NCBI GenBank assembly: GCA_021604265.1
Contig: BQIY01000227.1
Coordinates: 1-5,084 of the forward strand
Source of the DNA: Nitrospirales bacterium
GTDB lineage: Bacteria; Nitrospirota; Nitrospiria; Nitrospirales; UBA8639
Length of the DNA stretch: 5,084 nt
Reading direction: 5' to 3'
The notes under the pieces were generated by a model. The model saw nothing but the letters and a program-made list of their open reading frames with translations, did not search any database and was not told the origin of the DNA. A program made the position numbers and the translations under genes. Shown here piece by piece: positions 1-5,084 of this stretch. Numbering within the stretch: position 1 is the stretch's first letter; each line of letters starts with the position of its first letter.

Positions 1-125
1 TCGTAGCATCGCTGTTATGGTTATGGGCGATAGAAGGTGTGAGTCCTGATCGGTGGGATGTCGCAGGAGTCGGAATGTGTTTGGTCGGAGCTACCATAAT
101 ACTGTGGGGGCCACGAGCAGCATAA
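1..125 (+). CDS. YnfA/UPF0060 family small membrane protein, C-terminal part
   Basis: This is the end of a gene that begins left of the window. The frame starting at base 3 gives 40 residues and then TAA (123-125). It contains LLWLWAIEGV, then PDRWD, then a hydrophobic stretch (CLVGATIILWG) and a short basic tail. This matches the last two membrane helices of the YnfA family, about 110 residues with four helices in the inner membrane, where the motif 'LWLWxVEGxxPDRWD' followed by 'CLVGAxII' is typical. The family resembles small multidrug resistance pumps, and some members have been linked to efflux, but the role of most is unproven. The visible part is about a third of the protein. It points away from the minus-strand remnant to its right and shares no operon with anything visible. 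The family call is from memory of the motif. Confidence 0.85.
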   Translation, partial: VASLLWLWAIEGVSPDRWDVAGVGMCLVGATIILWGPRAA

Positions 126-149
126 ATGGTTTCAATTTCGAGAGACCAT
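126..149 (+). terminator. Hairpin directly after the ynfA-like stop codon
   Basis: ATGGTTTC (126-133) can pair with GAGACCAT (142-149) through eight base pairs, one of them G-T, around an eight-base loop. It begins at the base after the stop codon, where a terminator would be expected. No run of T follows, so it is a weak intrinsic terminator at best. It could instead protect the 3' end of the message. Confidence 0.3.
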
Positions 150-573
150 AGATTCATGTCACTGGTGAAACGGGATGTTCATGCGGTTTATCTGGTCTCG
201 CGTGGTCCGCGCGTCTACTGGCAAATACAATCTTTGGCCGTAGTGGTGATGGCGTACCCCTTTAGGGCCTGATTTCATTTCTATGATCGGCTGTCTTGAC
301 GATCTGATACGTTTGCCGCTTGACATGTTGCTGACCGTCCAACCAGCGCTGCCAGGTCGAAAGAAAGGTGGGCAGTTTTCTTGAACATTTTAGGCCCATC
401 AAACAAGCGGAACACTCCCCCTTGGGTGAGGCCGTTCTGGGCTTGGGCTGGTGCTAGATACAGCCGCGACTCACTCATAAGGCTGTAGCTTGTCTCGTGA
501 CAGACAGCCGGCGCGAAGTTAGGATCAGGTCTTGCTTTGCTATATTTCCGATGTAATAAGGGCAAGTAGCGTA
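150..573. other. Intergenic stretch with no convincing gene
   Basis: About 420 bases lie between the ynfA-like gene and the NmrA-like remnant. A minus-strand open frame at 281-583 has a composition unlike a normal protein and no recognisable motif. A second minus-strand frame is open from 453 down to a TAA at 262-264, has no good start, and encodes a cysteine cluster (CSACLMGLKC). Its codons look somewhat more protein-like, so it may be a decayed gene fragment, but I do not recognise it. I see no RNA gene or clear promoter here. Confidence 0.5.
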
Positions 574-862
574 TCAGGTGCACTTGTAGATTTGTGCGAA
601 GAATTCCGCAAATTCTTCGATTGACGTTCCCGTCGTATTTTCTGCCATTCGTAGGACGTTGACAGCGATCAGACCATCATTCATGGCCTGGCTCAGCTCG
701 ATCAATTGGTCGCTCACATCGTCACTCATTCCGAAATCCATGAGTCCCTTTTTCTCCTCTTCGTGGGAGAATTGCACATATCGTAAATCCGGTATGCCGA
801 TCTTCTCACCTAATACGTTGGTGACCTCTTCCATCGACACATCGCGCTCTCCGAGCAATTTA
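574..862 (-). pseudogene. NmrA-like NAD(P)-binding family protein, C-terminal remnant
   Basis: About 95 residues are readable on the minus strand, ending at TGA (574-576). The order LLGERDVSMEEV, ALxxxIG-like 'VLGEKIGIPDL', 'YVQFSHEE', 'GMSDDVSDQLIELSQAMNDG' and 'AENTTGTSIEEFAEFF' fits the C-terminal substrate-binding part of NmrA/SDR-like proteins, which usually have about 290 residues with an N-terminal Rossmann fold. That fold, with its glycine-rich nucleotide-binding loop, is absent. Upstream of the LLG the frame enters an AT-rich palindromic element and meets a stop at 886-888, and the DNA beyond it does not resume the family sequence. A TTG at 856-858 or the ATG of SMEEV could start translation, but the product would lack the catalytic domain. 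I therefore call it a 5'-truncated remnant. Members of the family bind NAD(P) as reductases or regulators; the original substrate cannot be told. Confidence 0.75.
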
Positions 863-863
863 T

Positions 864-947
864 GAAATAGGAAATAGGGGTCAAGCTAATTGTTTTATGA
901 TACAAAGTATATCTATATTATTGAAAAATTGTTTTGACCCCTATTTC
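864..947. mobile_element. Short AT-rich palindromic element (MITE/REP-like)
   Basis: A perfect 14-base inverted repeat, GAAATAGGGGTCAA at 871-884 and TTGACCCCTATTTC at 934-947, encloses a 49-base AT-rich centre. GAAATAG also occurs directly before the left arm (864-870), giving a tandem copy. Inside, AATTGTTTT appears twice in the same orientation (888-896 and 927-935). The element has no reading frame and sits where the NmrA-like homology stops. Palindromes with a GGGGTCA core are often seen with IS200/IS605-type or REP-associated tyrosine transposases, so a non-autonomous element moved in trans is my inference. A long hairpin acting as a terminator is the alternative, but the loop is large for that. 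Confidence 0.6.
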
Positions 948-975
948 AGAGAGTGGACGGCGAACTCCAACGTTA

Positions 976-1190
976 GCGAAAATGTGACCGAATACCCCAT
1001 TCTTTTACGGGTATACATTATTTAAGAGGGTACAATGTAACACTTCGCTTAGGAGAACGGTACATTTTTGACCATTTCCACAAAACTTGGTGTTTTATAA
1101 GACATTGTTTTTAAAGGAATGTCACTTTGTCAAAAAGCTGAGATTTCTTGAAAATGTAACAGTGTGACGCATAGTGTTACATGAACAGAA
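976..1190. repeat. Cluster of degenerate ATGTAAC-type repeats
   Basis: Short related motifs recur in both orientations: GCGAAAATGTGACC (about 976-989), ACAATGTAACA (about 1032-1042), the reverse of GGTACATTTTTGACC (about 1060-1074), GGAATGTCACT (about 1119-1129), GAAAATGTAACA (1150-1161) and the reverse of TGTTACATGAAC (1175-1186). Multiple end repeats of this kind are typical transposase binding sites at insertion sequence ends, IS21-type elements being one example. No transposase is present, so this could be a residual element end. The similarity is by eye and the family is uncertain. Confidence 0.45.
1150..1182 (+). repeat. Left flanking repeat of the toxin-antitoxin cassette
   Basis: GAAAATGTAACAGT (1150-1163) is repeated in reverse orientation at 1843-1856 with 13 of 14 bases the same. 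Within it, ATGTAACA (1154-1161) also forms a perfect dyad with TGTTACAT (1175-1182). The pair brackets the parD-parE genes, about 100 bases before parD. It could be an element end, or an operator for a regulator with 20-base dyad spacing. Confidence 0.6.
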
Positions 1191-1196
1191 AAAAGC

Positions 1197-1225
1197 TTGG
1201 TCAGGGGCAATATAAGTGGTAGGAT
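1197..1225 (+). promoter_or_regulatory. Possible sigma-70 promoter of the parDE operon
   Basis: TTGGTC (1197-1202) and TAGGAT (1220-1225) are separated by 17 bases. They keep three and four of the six consensus bases respectively. The -10 box would overlap the tandem repeat described at 1219-1236, which suits repression by the antitoxin. The match is modest and the placement is inferred. Confidence 0.35.
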
Positions 1226-1236
1226 AAAGTAGGATA
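1219..1236 (+). promoter_or_regulatory. Tandem octamer, probable ParD operator
   Basis: GTAGGATA occurs twice, at 1219-1226 and 1229-1236, exactly ten bases (one helical turn) apart and just ahead of the antitoxin ribosome binding site. Ribbon-helix-helix antitoxins are known to bind short repeats spaced by about one turn and to repress their own operon. That makes this the best operator candidate in the window, though binding is inferred from position only. Confidence 0.5.
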
Positions 1237-1250
1237 GCTTGATGACCTGA

Positions 1251-1255
1251 GGAGG
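1251..1255 (+). promoter_or_regulatory. Ribosome binding site of parD
   Basis: GGAGG is a strong Shine-Dalgarno sequence. It lies 8 bases before GTG (1264) and 14 bases before the next candidate, ATG (1270). The spacing favours the GTG start, although the ATG is only two codons further on. Confidence 0.75.
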
Positions 1256-1263
1256 ATCAGCAA

Positions 1264-1521
1264 GTGGCCATGGTGAAAAAGAGCATTACGGTCACAGATG
1301 AACAAGAAAATTGGATACAGGCCCAAATGGCAACAGGAAACTATGGGACCGATAGCGAACTCATCCGCGAAGCCTTGCGCGAGAAGCAACAGCACACCAC
1401 TGAAATTGAGGCAATCCGGGCCGCTCTCATTGAAGGCGAAGGGAGCGGAATTAGTGACCGCACCCCGGACGAGATTATTCAAGCGGTGATTGAGCGAAAG
1501 CGGAAAAATGGAGAATTATGA
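1264..1521 (+). CDS. parD: Type II antitoxin, ParD-like ribbon-helix-helix protein
   Basis: This 85-residue protein should bind and neutralise its ParE-type partner and repress the operon as a dimer or higher oligomer. Residues 5-11 (KKSITVT) form the DNA-contacting strand. Residues 12-40 cover the two helices, with the family's 'SGxYGxxSExIREALR' signature visible as TGNYGTDSELIREALR (24-39). Residues 51-62 contain RAALIEGEGSG, the typical ParD linker, and the tail (64-85) would wrap the toxin. Length and order are normal for ParD (about 80-95 residues). I chose the GTG start because of the GGAGG 8 bases upstream; ATG at 1270 is the alternative. The gene overlaps the toxin start by 14 bases, the usual antitoxin-first, coupled arrangement. 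The gene appears intact, although its toxin partner is broken. Confidence 0.9.
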   Translation: MAMVKKSITVTDEQENWIQAQMATGNYGTDSELIREALREKQQHTTEIEAIRAALIEGEGSGISDRTPDEIIQAVIERKRKNGEL

Positions 1522-1794
1522 ACTCTCCAAAGCCGCTGATAAAGATTTTGAAGATATCTTTGAGTATGGAATAGATACCTTTGGTCTGGACCAAGCTTTG
1601 GCATACCAAGCCGGGATGAAACAACGCTTTGCGGTACTGGCGAAGCAACCGAAGCTATATCAGGCCGTTGAAGAATTCCGGGAAGGCTACCTCGCAGCGT
1701 CTACGGCAAGCATTCAATCTATTACCGGATTGAATTGGGTGGCATTCGGATCATGCGAATTTTAAAGCACCAAGACCCTACCACAGCATTGTAG
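1508..1794 (+). pseudogene. parE: ParE-like type II toxin with a one-base frameshift
   Basis: The first frame starts at ATG 1508, overlapping parD by 14 bases, and reads ELSKAADKDFEDIFEY and so on to EEFREGY (61 residues). This is a normal ParE/RelE-fold N-terminal part. It then runs into 24 unrelated residues and stops at 1763-1765. From 1693 the frame one base out carries the expected ending: RSVYGKHSIYYRIELGG, then IRIMRILKHQDPTTAL and TAG (1792-1794). Between TAC (1688-1690) and CGC (1693-1695) only two bases remain, so one base is missing at about 1691-1692. Restoring it would give a 95-residue protein of the usual ParE length. ParE toxins poison DNA gyrase. The shortened product lacks the C-terminal strands and is probably inactive. 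The cause could be real decay or a sequencing error; no slippery sequence is seen, so programmed frameshifting is unlikely. Residues upstream of ATG 1508 in this frame are not needed. Confidence 0.88.
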
Positions 1795-1819
1795 ACACAT
1801 ATCTCAGGCAAGCTGACTC

Positions 1820-1869
1820 GAAAACGTAACCAACTATAGCGAACTGTTACCTTTTCGCCGGAAACGGCG
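1820..1869 (-). repeat. Right flanking repeat of the toxin-antitoxin cassette, with a GAAA-loop hairpin
   Basis: ACTGTTACCTTTTC (1843-1856) is the inverted copy of 1150-1163. GAAAACGTAAC (1820-1830) followed 15 bases later by GTTAC (1846-1850) repeats the GTAAC-N15-GTTAC layout seen at 1156-1180, exactly 670 bases downstream. Next to it CGCCG (1856-1860) and CGGCG (1865-1869) form a five-pair stem closed by a GAAA tetraloop. The hairpin could end toxin transcription or belong to an element end. Confidence 0.55.
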
Positions 1870-1906
1870 CGGATTCATACAATAAGTGCAATTTCTCTAG
1901 AAAAGA

Positions 1907-1929
1907 GAAAAGGGGACGTTCTCCTTTTC
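1907..1929. repeat. REP-like hairpin
   Basis: GAAAAGGGGA (1907-1916) pairs with TCTCCTTTTC (1920-1929) through ten base pairs, one of them G-T, around a three-base loop. The T run lies within the stem, so termination is possible but not clear. The GGGGAC core resembles palindromes associated with REP-type transposases. An alternative smaller hairpin (TTTCTC 1892-1897 with GAGAAA 1905-1910) would compete with it. Confidence 0.45.
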
Positions 1930-2286
1930 CGATCATATAGTCACCCCGAGCACTGCCTAGCCATCTCACATTTTACAGACAACACCGCTTGTCGACTAAA
2001 CCCATCAGCCTCCAAAGCTATCGGATGCCTGCCAATGTCAATTGCCATGCCGTGTTCTCTATTAATCTGAATCCGTAAAAATTTTCGTTCGAAAAATCTG
2101 TAAAAAGGATACTGAAGACAGGCCCCTTTCCCCATGTTCGTTTTCACGAATGATCGCTTTTGGCTGACTGCCGCCTGATAACAGACTCTATCCCCAACGT
2201 CCGCTTTTGAAGCTGATTTATCACACGCTGTGGGATCAGTACCGAGTTGCATTATTGTAATTTGTACAGCATAGAGCCCGCGTTTT
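1930..2286. other. Intergenic stretch downstream of ydbL, no convincing gene
   Basis: A minus-strand frame stays open from 2309 to 1941 (122 residues) but overlaps the end of ydbL, has no Shine-Dalgarno site I can see, no signal or domain motif, and an uneven composition. I treat it as chance or as decayed sequence. No clear intrinsic terminator follows ydbL; a weak CAC/GTG hairpin near 2220-2237 is the only candidate. Confidence 0.5.
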
Positions 2287-2643
2287 TTACTTCTTCTGCC
2301 ACTGGCCATTCGGCAATTTCACATAGTGTCCTGGCTCGGTTTTGGACATTGCCGTCTTTCCGGCTAATGTTTCTACGGCCTTCAACGTTGTTTTATTCCT
2401 CTTCGCAATTTCCTGATACTTGTTTTTTCGTTTTTGGTTGACCTCATTCATCAGCGCTTTCATTTCTGGGGGGGCTGTTGGAGTGACCAGTGCAAGATAG
2501 CCACTTACCGTCTCTCCGAGAAACCCTTGCGATTTGGCTTCATCGAGTGTTGCGGCGAATGCGGTGTTTCCTGTGTGAAGACTCACAGTGATGAGCAGAA
2601 GCATGAACAGGTGCAGGATTATTGAATGATGTCGTGGTGTCAT
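2287..2643 (-). CDS. ydbL: YdbL family periplasmic protein (DUF1318)
   Basis: This 118-residue protein has a signal peptide (residues 1-30: basic MTPRHH, a hydrophobic core, then a predicted cut after AFA). The mature part starts ATLDEAKSQGFLGETVSGYL, contains 'MNEVNQKRKNKYQEIAKRN' and ends 'PGHYVKLPNGQWQKK'. The LDEAKxxGxVGE opening, the NxxRKxxYQxxA helix and the G-x-Y-V-x-x-x-G-x-W end are the hallmarks of YdbL/DUF1318. In E. coli, YdbL modulates assembly of the YdbH-YnbE bridge in the periplasm. I chose ATG 2643 because GGAG stands six bases before it. The longer start at 2655 adds four residues (MEKE) and has no visible binding site. It follows ynbE after 17 bases and ends the operon. 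Confidence 0.9.
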   Translation of the reverse strand: MTPRHHSIILHLFMLLLITVSLHTGNTAFAATLDEAKSQGFLGETVSGYLALVTPTAPPEMKALMNEVNQKRKNKYQEIAKRNKTTLKAVETLAGKTAMSKTEPGHYVKLPNGQWQKK

Positions 2644-2660
2644 CTCTTTCTCCATTCTGA

Positions 2661-2879
2661 CTAGAAGAGGTCACTATCTTCAGAAAGTACTTGGTCGAGT
2701 TCTTTTTCGACCTTGACTCGAACTTCATGATCAATTTTGACATTGAGATTAATAGTAATGGGTTTTTCCGGCGCAGCCACTTCCACTCGTGCTGTCGGGG
2801 TGCAGCCGATGAAGAGCGGCGGCAGAGCGGTGATGAAGGCCAGGATGGATAAGATTGGGAACGTGTGAGGTCTGTTCAT
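2661..2879 (-). CDS. ynbE: YnbE family outer-membrane lipoprotein
   Basis: This 72-residue lipoprotein should be anchored in the outer membrane and pair with the C-terminal end of YdbH, completing a bridge across the periplasm. A hydrophobic signal (about residues 8-24) leads to the lipobox LFIGC, with the lipidated cysteine at residue 26. The mature part has the family core RVEVAAPEKPITINLNVKID (31-50), which forms an edge strand, then a charged helix and the conserved end SDLF. Size and order match E. coli YnbE (about 61 residues). I chose ATG 2879 because AAAGG precedes it by ten bases and it gives a proper signal peptide; the frame could extend to 2912, but that adds a basic, non-signal-like leader. 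It lies 92 bases after ydbH and 17 before ydbL. Confidence 0.92.
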   Translation of the reverse strand: MNRPHTFPILSILAFITALPPLFIGCTPTARVEVAAPEKPITINLNVKIDHEVRVKVEKELDQVLSEDSDLF

Positions 2880-2971
2880 GGTGTATTGACCTTTGTGAAA
2901 ATGTGAACGCATAGGTCGTGAAACGTTTCGGGGGTTATCTTATCCTATCGAGCCGCGTGACACGAACGATG
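2880..2971 (-). other. ydbH-ynbE spacer with a palindrome
   Basis: Ninety-two bases separate the two genes, rather long for a tight operon. The spacer holds a perfect ten-base palindrome, GAAACGTTTC (2920-2929). A weak minus-strand promoter (TAAGAT preceded 18 bases upstream by TTCGTG) can be drawn but is not convincing. The spacer may allow separate control of ynbE-ydbL, or simply be untranslated sequence. Confidence 0.35.
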
Positions 2972-5084
2972 TTAAAGCCCTTCTAAAAGCTTTTCTTCTG
3001 ATCGCTGGAGGAGCTTTTCTATTTGGCCTTCGATGTCTTTGGCGACTTGGAGGCTCTCTAAGAGGGCCGGGATGTTTTCTTCAACATTCAGATTAAAGTG
3101 AATAGGTTTTCCTCCGTGGAGGTCAGGGTTCTTCCCCTTAATCTTGGTTGCAAGCAACAGCTTCCCGTTATGGTCGTAGTCGACTCCTATCGTCAGCTCA
3201 TCATAGTGGAAATTGTTCAGTGCTTGCAAAACTAAATTCATATTCTCACTGGTTTGTTTCAGCGTTTCTGCGGTGCCAGCCGCCGTTTGATACTGAATGG
3301 TACCGCCTGGCGGACGAGCCGCAAGTTTCCCGTTGTGAACTTCCACTCCCTTTTGCGTGAGCGTGACGGGAATGGTTCCGTCAATACGGCCAGTACCTTG
3401 GAGGCCTTGTTGTTGTTCGAGATTGAGAATAGCTCCGACGTCTAGGCCTATGGCATGGAGCGTCAGTTGCTGTCTAGACCGGGAAGCGTCGAACGTAAAG
3501 TCATCGCTAGAAACTTTTCCATCAAACATTTCTGCTGAAAACCGACGAATCTCTGCTCGAGGTATGATGGAGTCTGGTATCGGGTTCAACTGGACATTCA
3601 TCGACAGATTGGAGATGTTGACCCCGGTTTCTATCTTTGTCAGTGTGAGCGGCGCGGGGTTTGGCATGGCCCAAGTGTCAGCGCCAATAAATGTCATGTT
3701 CGTACTCAACCCATCAACAATGATGTTCTCGTAATGTCCGCCAAGATGCTCAATCTGAATGTCAGCCTTTGCGCCTGTCAGGGTCAATGGGGATTTTTCT
3801 GCATTCACCGGCAGCGTCCAAAAGGCTTCCGCCTTACCAGAGAACTGCCCCGAGGTGATATCGAGCGGGTATGCCCACGGCTGGATGCTGGTTCGAAGAT
3901 TGAACTCGGAGGGTGAAAAAGTGATCGGGGCAAGTTTCATGTGGACTTGTCCCTCTCGGGAAAGCAAGTGTTGATGCAGTCGACCATAGAGGGAAACCTG
4001 CGTGTCTGAAGTTTGCCCCAGGAGATTGACAAGAAGTGATTCCGGATTGGCAGAAAATCGAAATTTCCAATTAATGGCCGGAGGGGTTATGCCCTGGATG
4101 GTGGGTGTCATCCCCAAGAGGACCATTTGTCCTGCAGTCTGCCAGGTTGAGAGGGATCCGTTCAGTTCATGTATGGAAAGCTTCATCCGTTCAATCGACA
4201 CGGTCTGGTCTTTCCAAGATATCTGCGGCGTATGGATTTTAAGAACAAGAGGATTGGTTTCCCATCGTTGATGCTTGAGATGATAGGAACCCGTAAATGT
4301 TTTTAGAAATATGACATCAGTTTGAGGTACGAGAAGCTCATTGATCGGGAGCATCGTCATCTGTAAGGAGGATTGCGGTGTCAGCGAAGCGGTCAGCGTT
4401 TCTTTCCGAAAAAACGCCTCTCCTGCAAGTTTCCAGGTTAACTGTTTGATGGGGATATGCGGTTCAAGCTGTTTTCCTATTGTTCCAGCAAAAAGATATG
4501 TTCCTTTTGCTGAAAGATTCTGAATCGATGAGCCTGCCATTTGAGTCAAAGAAAATTGAAGATCAACTGGAAAGTCTTTAATGCTATAGCGTGCATGGAT
4601 GAGCCCGTCCATTTGTAAAAATGGGGGATTCTTGTTTAGATCAATTTGGCCGGAAAGGGGCTTGGGAACGTCTATGACGAGTCGATGTTCTTTGGGCGGT
4701 ATAATCGTACGTGCAGGTTCTGGAATTTGGGATTGAGCAACCTGGATGTGACTTGAAGCTTCTGATTCCTGTGACAGCGTCCAGGTCACAGTGTCATGAG
4801 TGGCGGTGAAGGTCCCGTTGGCTTTCAGGTTGATATTCTGGGCATAGGTGTTGAATTGTGGAAGGGCAGAACGGATTTGAAACTTCCCGTGTATTGTCCC
4901 GACTTTTTCTTTTGCGAGAGCATGAAGTGCCACTGAATGTGGAATGGTCCCGTTCCAGTTGGCTGTGATGGTTCCCGTCATCTGTGCGAGATCATGATCG
5001 ATCGGGACGAATAGCTTGGCCAGTTTGAGTGTATTCGGTATATCGATATTGAGCGACCCGTGTAACTCAAGGGTATGATCGATG
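2972..5084 (-). CDS. ydbH: YdbH family AsmA-like intermembrane transport protein, N-terminus missing
   Basis: The frame is open from the right edge to TAA (2972-2974), giving 703 visible residues. ATG 4981 is internal: 34 in-frame residues precede it up to the edge, so the true start lies outside. The protein is almost wholly alternating beta strands, as in AsmA-like proteins that form a long lipid-carrying groove. Near the C-terminus are LEQQQGLQGTGRIDGTIPV, VEVHNGKLAARPPGGTIQY, NFHYDELTIGVDYDHNGKL and PIHFNLNVEENIPALLESLQ, typical of YdbH and related to the TamB end; a short charged helix closes it. In E. coli YdbH (879 residues) is anchored in the inner membrane and, with TamB and YhdP, moves phospholipids to the outer membrane; YnbE pairs with its C-terminal edge. 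About 175 N-terminal residues, including the anchor, would be missing if lengths match. The following genes, ynbE and ydbL, strongly support the call. Confidence 0.93.
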   Translation of the reverse strand, partial: IDHTLELHGSLNIDIPNTLKLAKLFVPIDHDLAQMTGTITANWNGTIPHSVALHALAKEKVGTIHGKFQIRSALPQFNTYAQNINLKANGTFTATHDTVTWTLSQESEASSHIQVAQSQIPEPARTIIPPKEHRLVIDVPKPLSGQIDLNKNPPFLQMDGLIHARYSIKDFPVDLQFSLTQMAGSSIQNLSAKGTYLFAGTIGKQLEPHIPIKQLTWKLAGEAFFRKETLTASLTPQSSLQMTMLPINELLVPQTDVIFLKTFTGSYHLKHQRWETNPLVLKIHTPQISWKDQTVSIERMKLSIHELNGSLSTWQTAGQMVLLGMTPTIQGITPPAINWKFRFSANPESLLVNLLGQTSDTQVSLYGRLHQHLLSREGQVHMKLAPITFSPSEFNLRTSIQPWAYPLDITSGQFSGKAEAFWTLPVNAEKSPLTLTGAKADIQIEHLGGHYENIIVDGLSTNMTFIGADTWAMPNPAPLTLTKIETGVNISNLSMNVQLNPIPDSIIPRAEIRRFSAEMFDGKVSSDDFTFDASRSRQQLTLHAIGLDVGAILNLEQQQGLQGTGRIDGTIPVTLTQKGVEVHNGKLAARPPGGTIQYQTAAGTAETLKQTSENMNLVLQALNNFHYDELTIGVDYDHNGKLLLATKIKGKNPDLHGGKPIHFNLNVEENIPALLESLQVAKDIEGQIEKLLQRSEEKLLEGL

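Noticed and set aside
142..199. GAGACCA/TGGTCTC inverted repeat 44 bases apart
   Set aside because: Seven bases at this distance is expected by chance, and the left arm pairs better with 126-133.
281..583. 100-residue minus-strand open frame
   Set aside because: It overlaps the end of the NmrA-like remnant, has no recognised motif or clear ribosome binding site, and its composition is unlike a folded protein.
659..865. Plus-strand open frame across the NmrA-like remnant
   Set aside because: It is a shadow of the minus-strand remnant, whose family motifs are clear.
976..1190. CRISPR array
   Set aside because: The repeats are short, degenerate, in both orientations and irregularly spaced, unlike a CRISPR array.
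1201..1482. Minus-strand open frame opposite parD
   Set aside because: It is the antisense shadow of the clear ParD coding sequence.
1685..1700. Programmed ribosomal frameshift in the toxin
   Set aside because: The junction TACCTCGC has no slippery heptamer and no clear downstream stimulatory structure. A one-base deletion explains it more simply.
1941..2309. 122-residue minus-strand open frame after ydbL
   Set aside because: It overlaps the ydbL end by 23 bases in another frame, lacks a visible ribosome binding site and any recognisable domain. Decayed sequence cannot be ruled out.
3148..4523. Several plus-strand open frames opposite ydbH
   Set aside because: They lie wholly within the long ydbH frame, carry no family motif, and are antisense shadows.

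Overview
The window looks like chromosomal DNA from a Gram-negative (diderm) bacterium. The best evidence is an apparently intact ydbH-ynbE-ydbL set, whose products work between the inner and outer membranes. I cannot name the genus. The proteins are clearly related to the E. coli versions but divergent, so it is probably not an enterobacterium. All calls come from reading the sequence and from remembered family features; no database was searched.

Layout from left to right. (1) Bases 1-125, + strand: the C-terminal end of a YnfA/UPF0060 small membrane protein, cut by the window edge. (2) Bases 126-573: no convincing gene, only a short hairpin and a doubtful open stretch on the minus strand. 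(3) Bases 574-862, minus strand: the C-terminal third of an NmrA-like NAD(P)-binding protein. It ends abruptly against an AT-rich, MITE/REP-like palindromic element (864-947), so it is a gene remnant. (4) Bases 948-1263: non-coding DNA with several copies of an ATGTAAC-type repeat, then a probable operator and ribosome binding site. (5) Bases 1264-1794, + strand: a type II toxin-antitoxin operon of the ParD/ParE type. The antitoxin is intact. The toxin has a one-base deletion that breaks its reading frame two thirds of the way in. Matching inverted repeats (1150-1163 and 1843-1856) bracket the pair. (6) Bases 1795-2286: non-coding DNA with further hairpins. (7) Bases 2287-5084, minus strand: ydbL, ynbE and most of ydbH, transcribed ydbH, then ynbE, then ydbL, with ydbH running off the right edge.

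The two halves differ in character. The right half is an ordinary conserved envelope operon: YdbH is an AsmA-like bridge for phospholipid transport, YnbE its outer-membrane lipoprotein partner, and YdbL a periplasmic modulator. The left half (about 570-1930) looks like accessory DNA where small elements have landed. It holds a truncated gene, palindromic elements, and a toxin-antitoxin cassette with repeat ends and a decaying toxin.

I did not find a clearly new biological system. The most unusual item is the repeat-bracketed toxin-antitoxin cassette with its frameshifted toxin.
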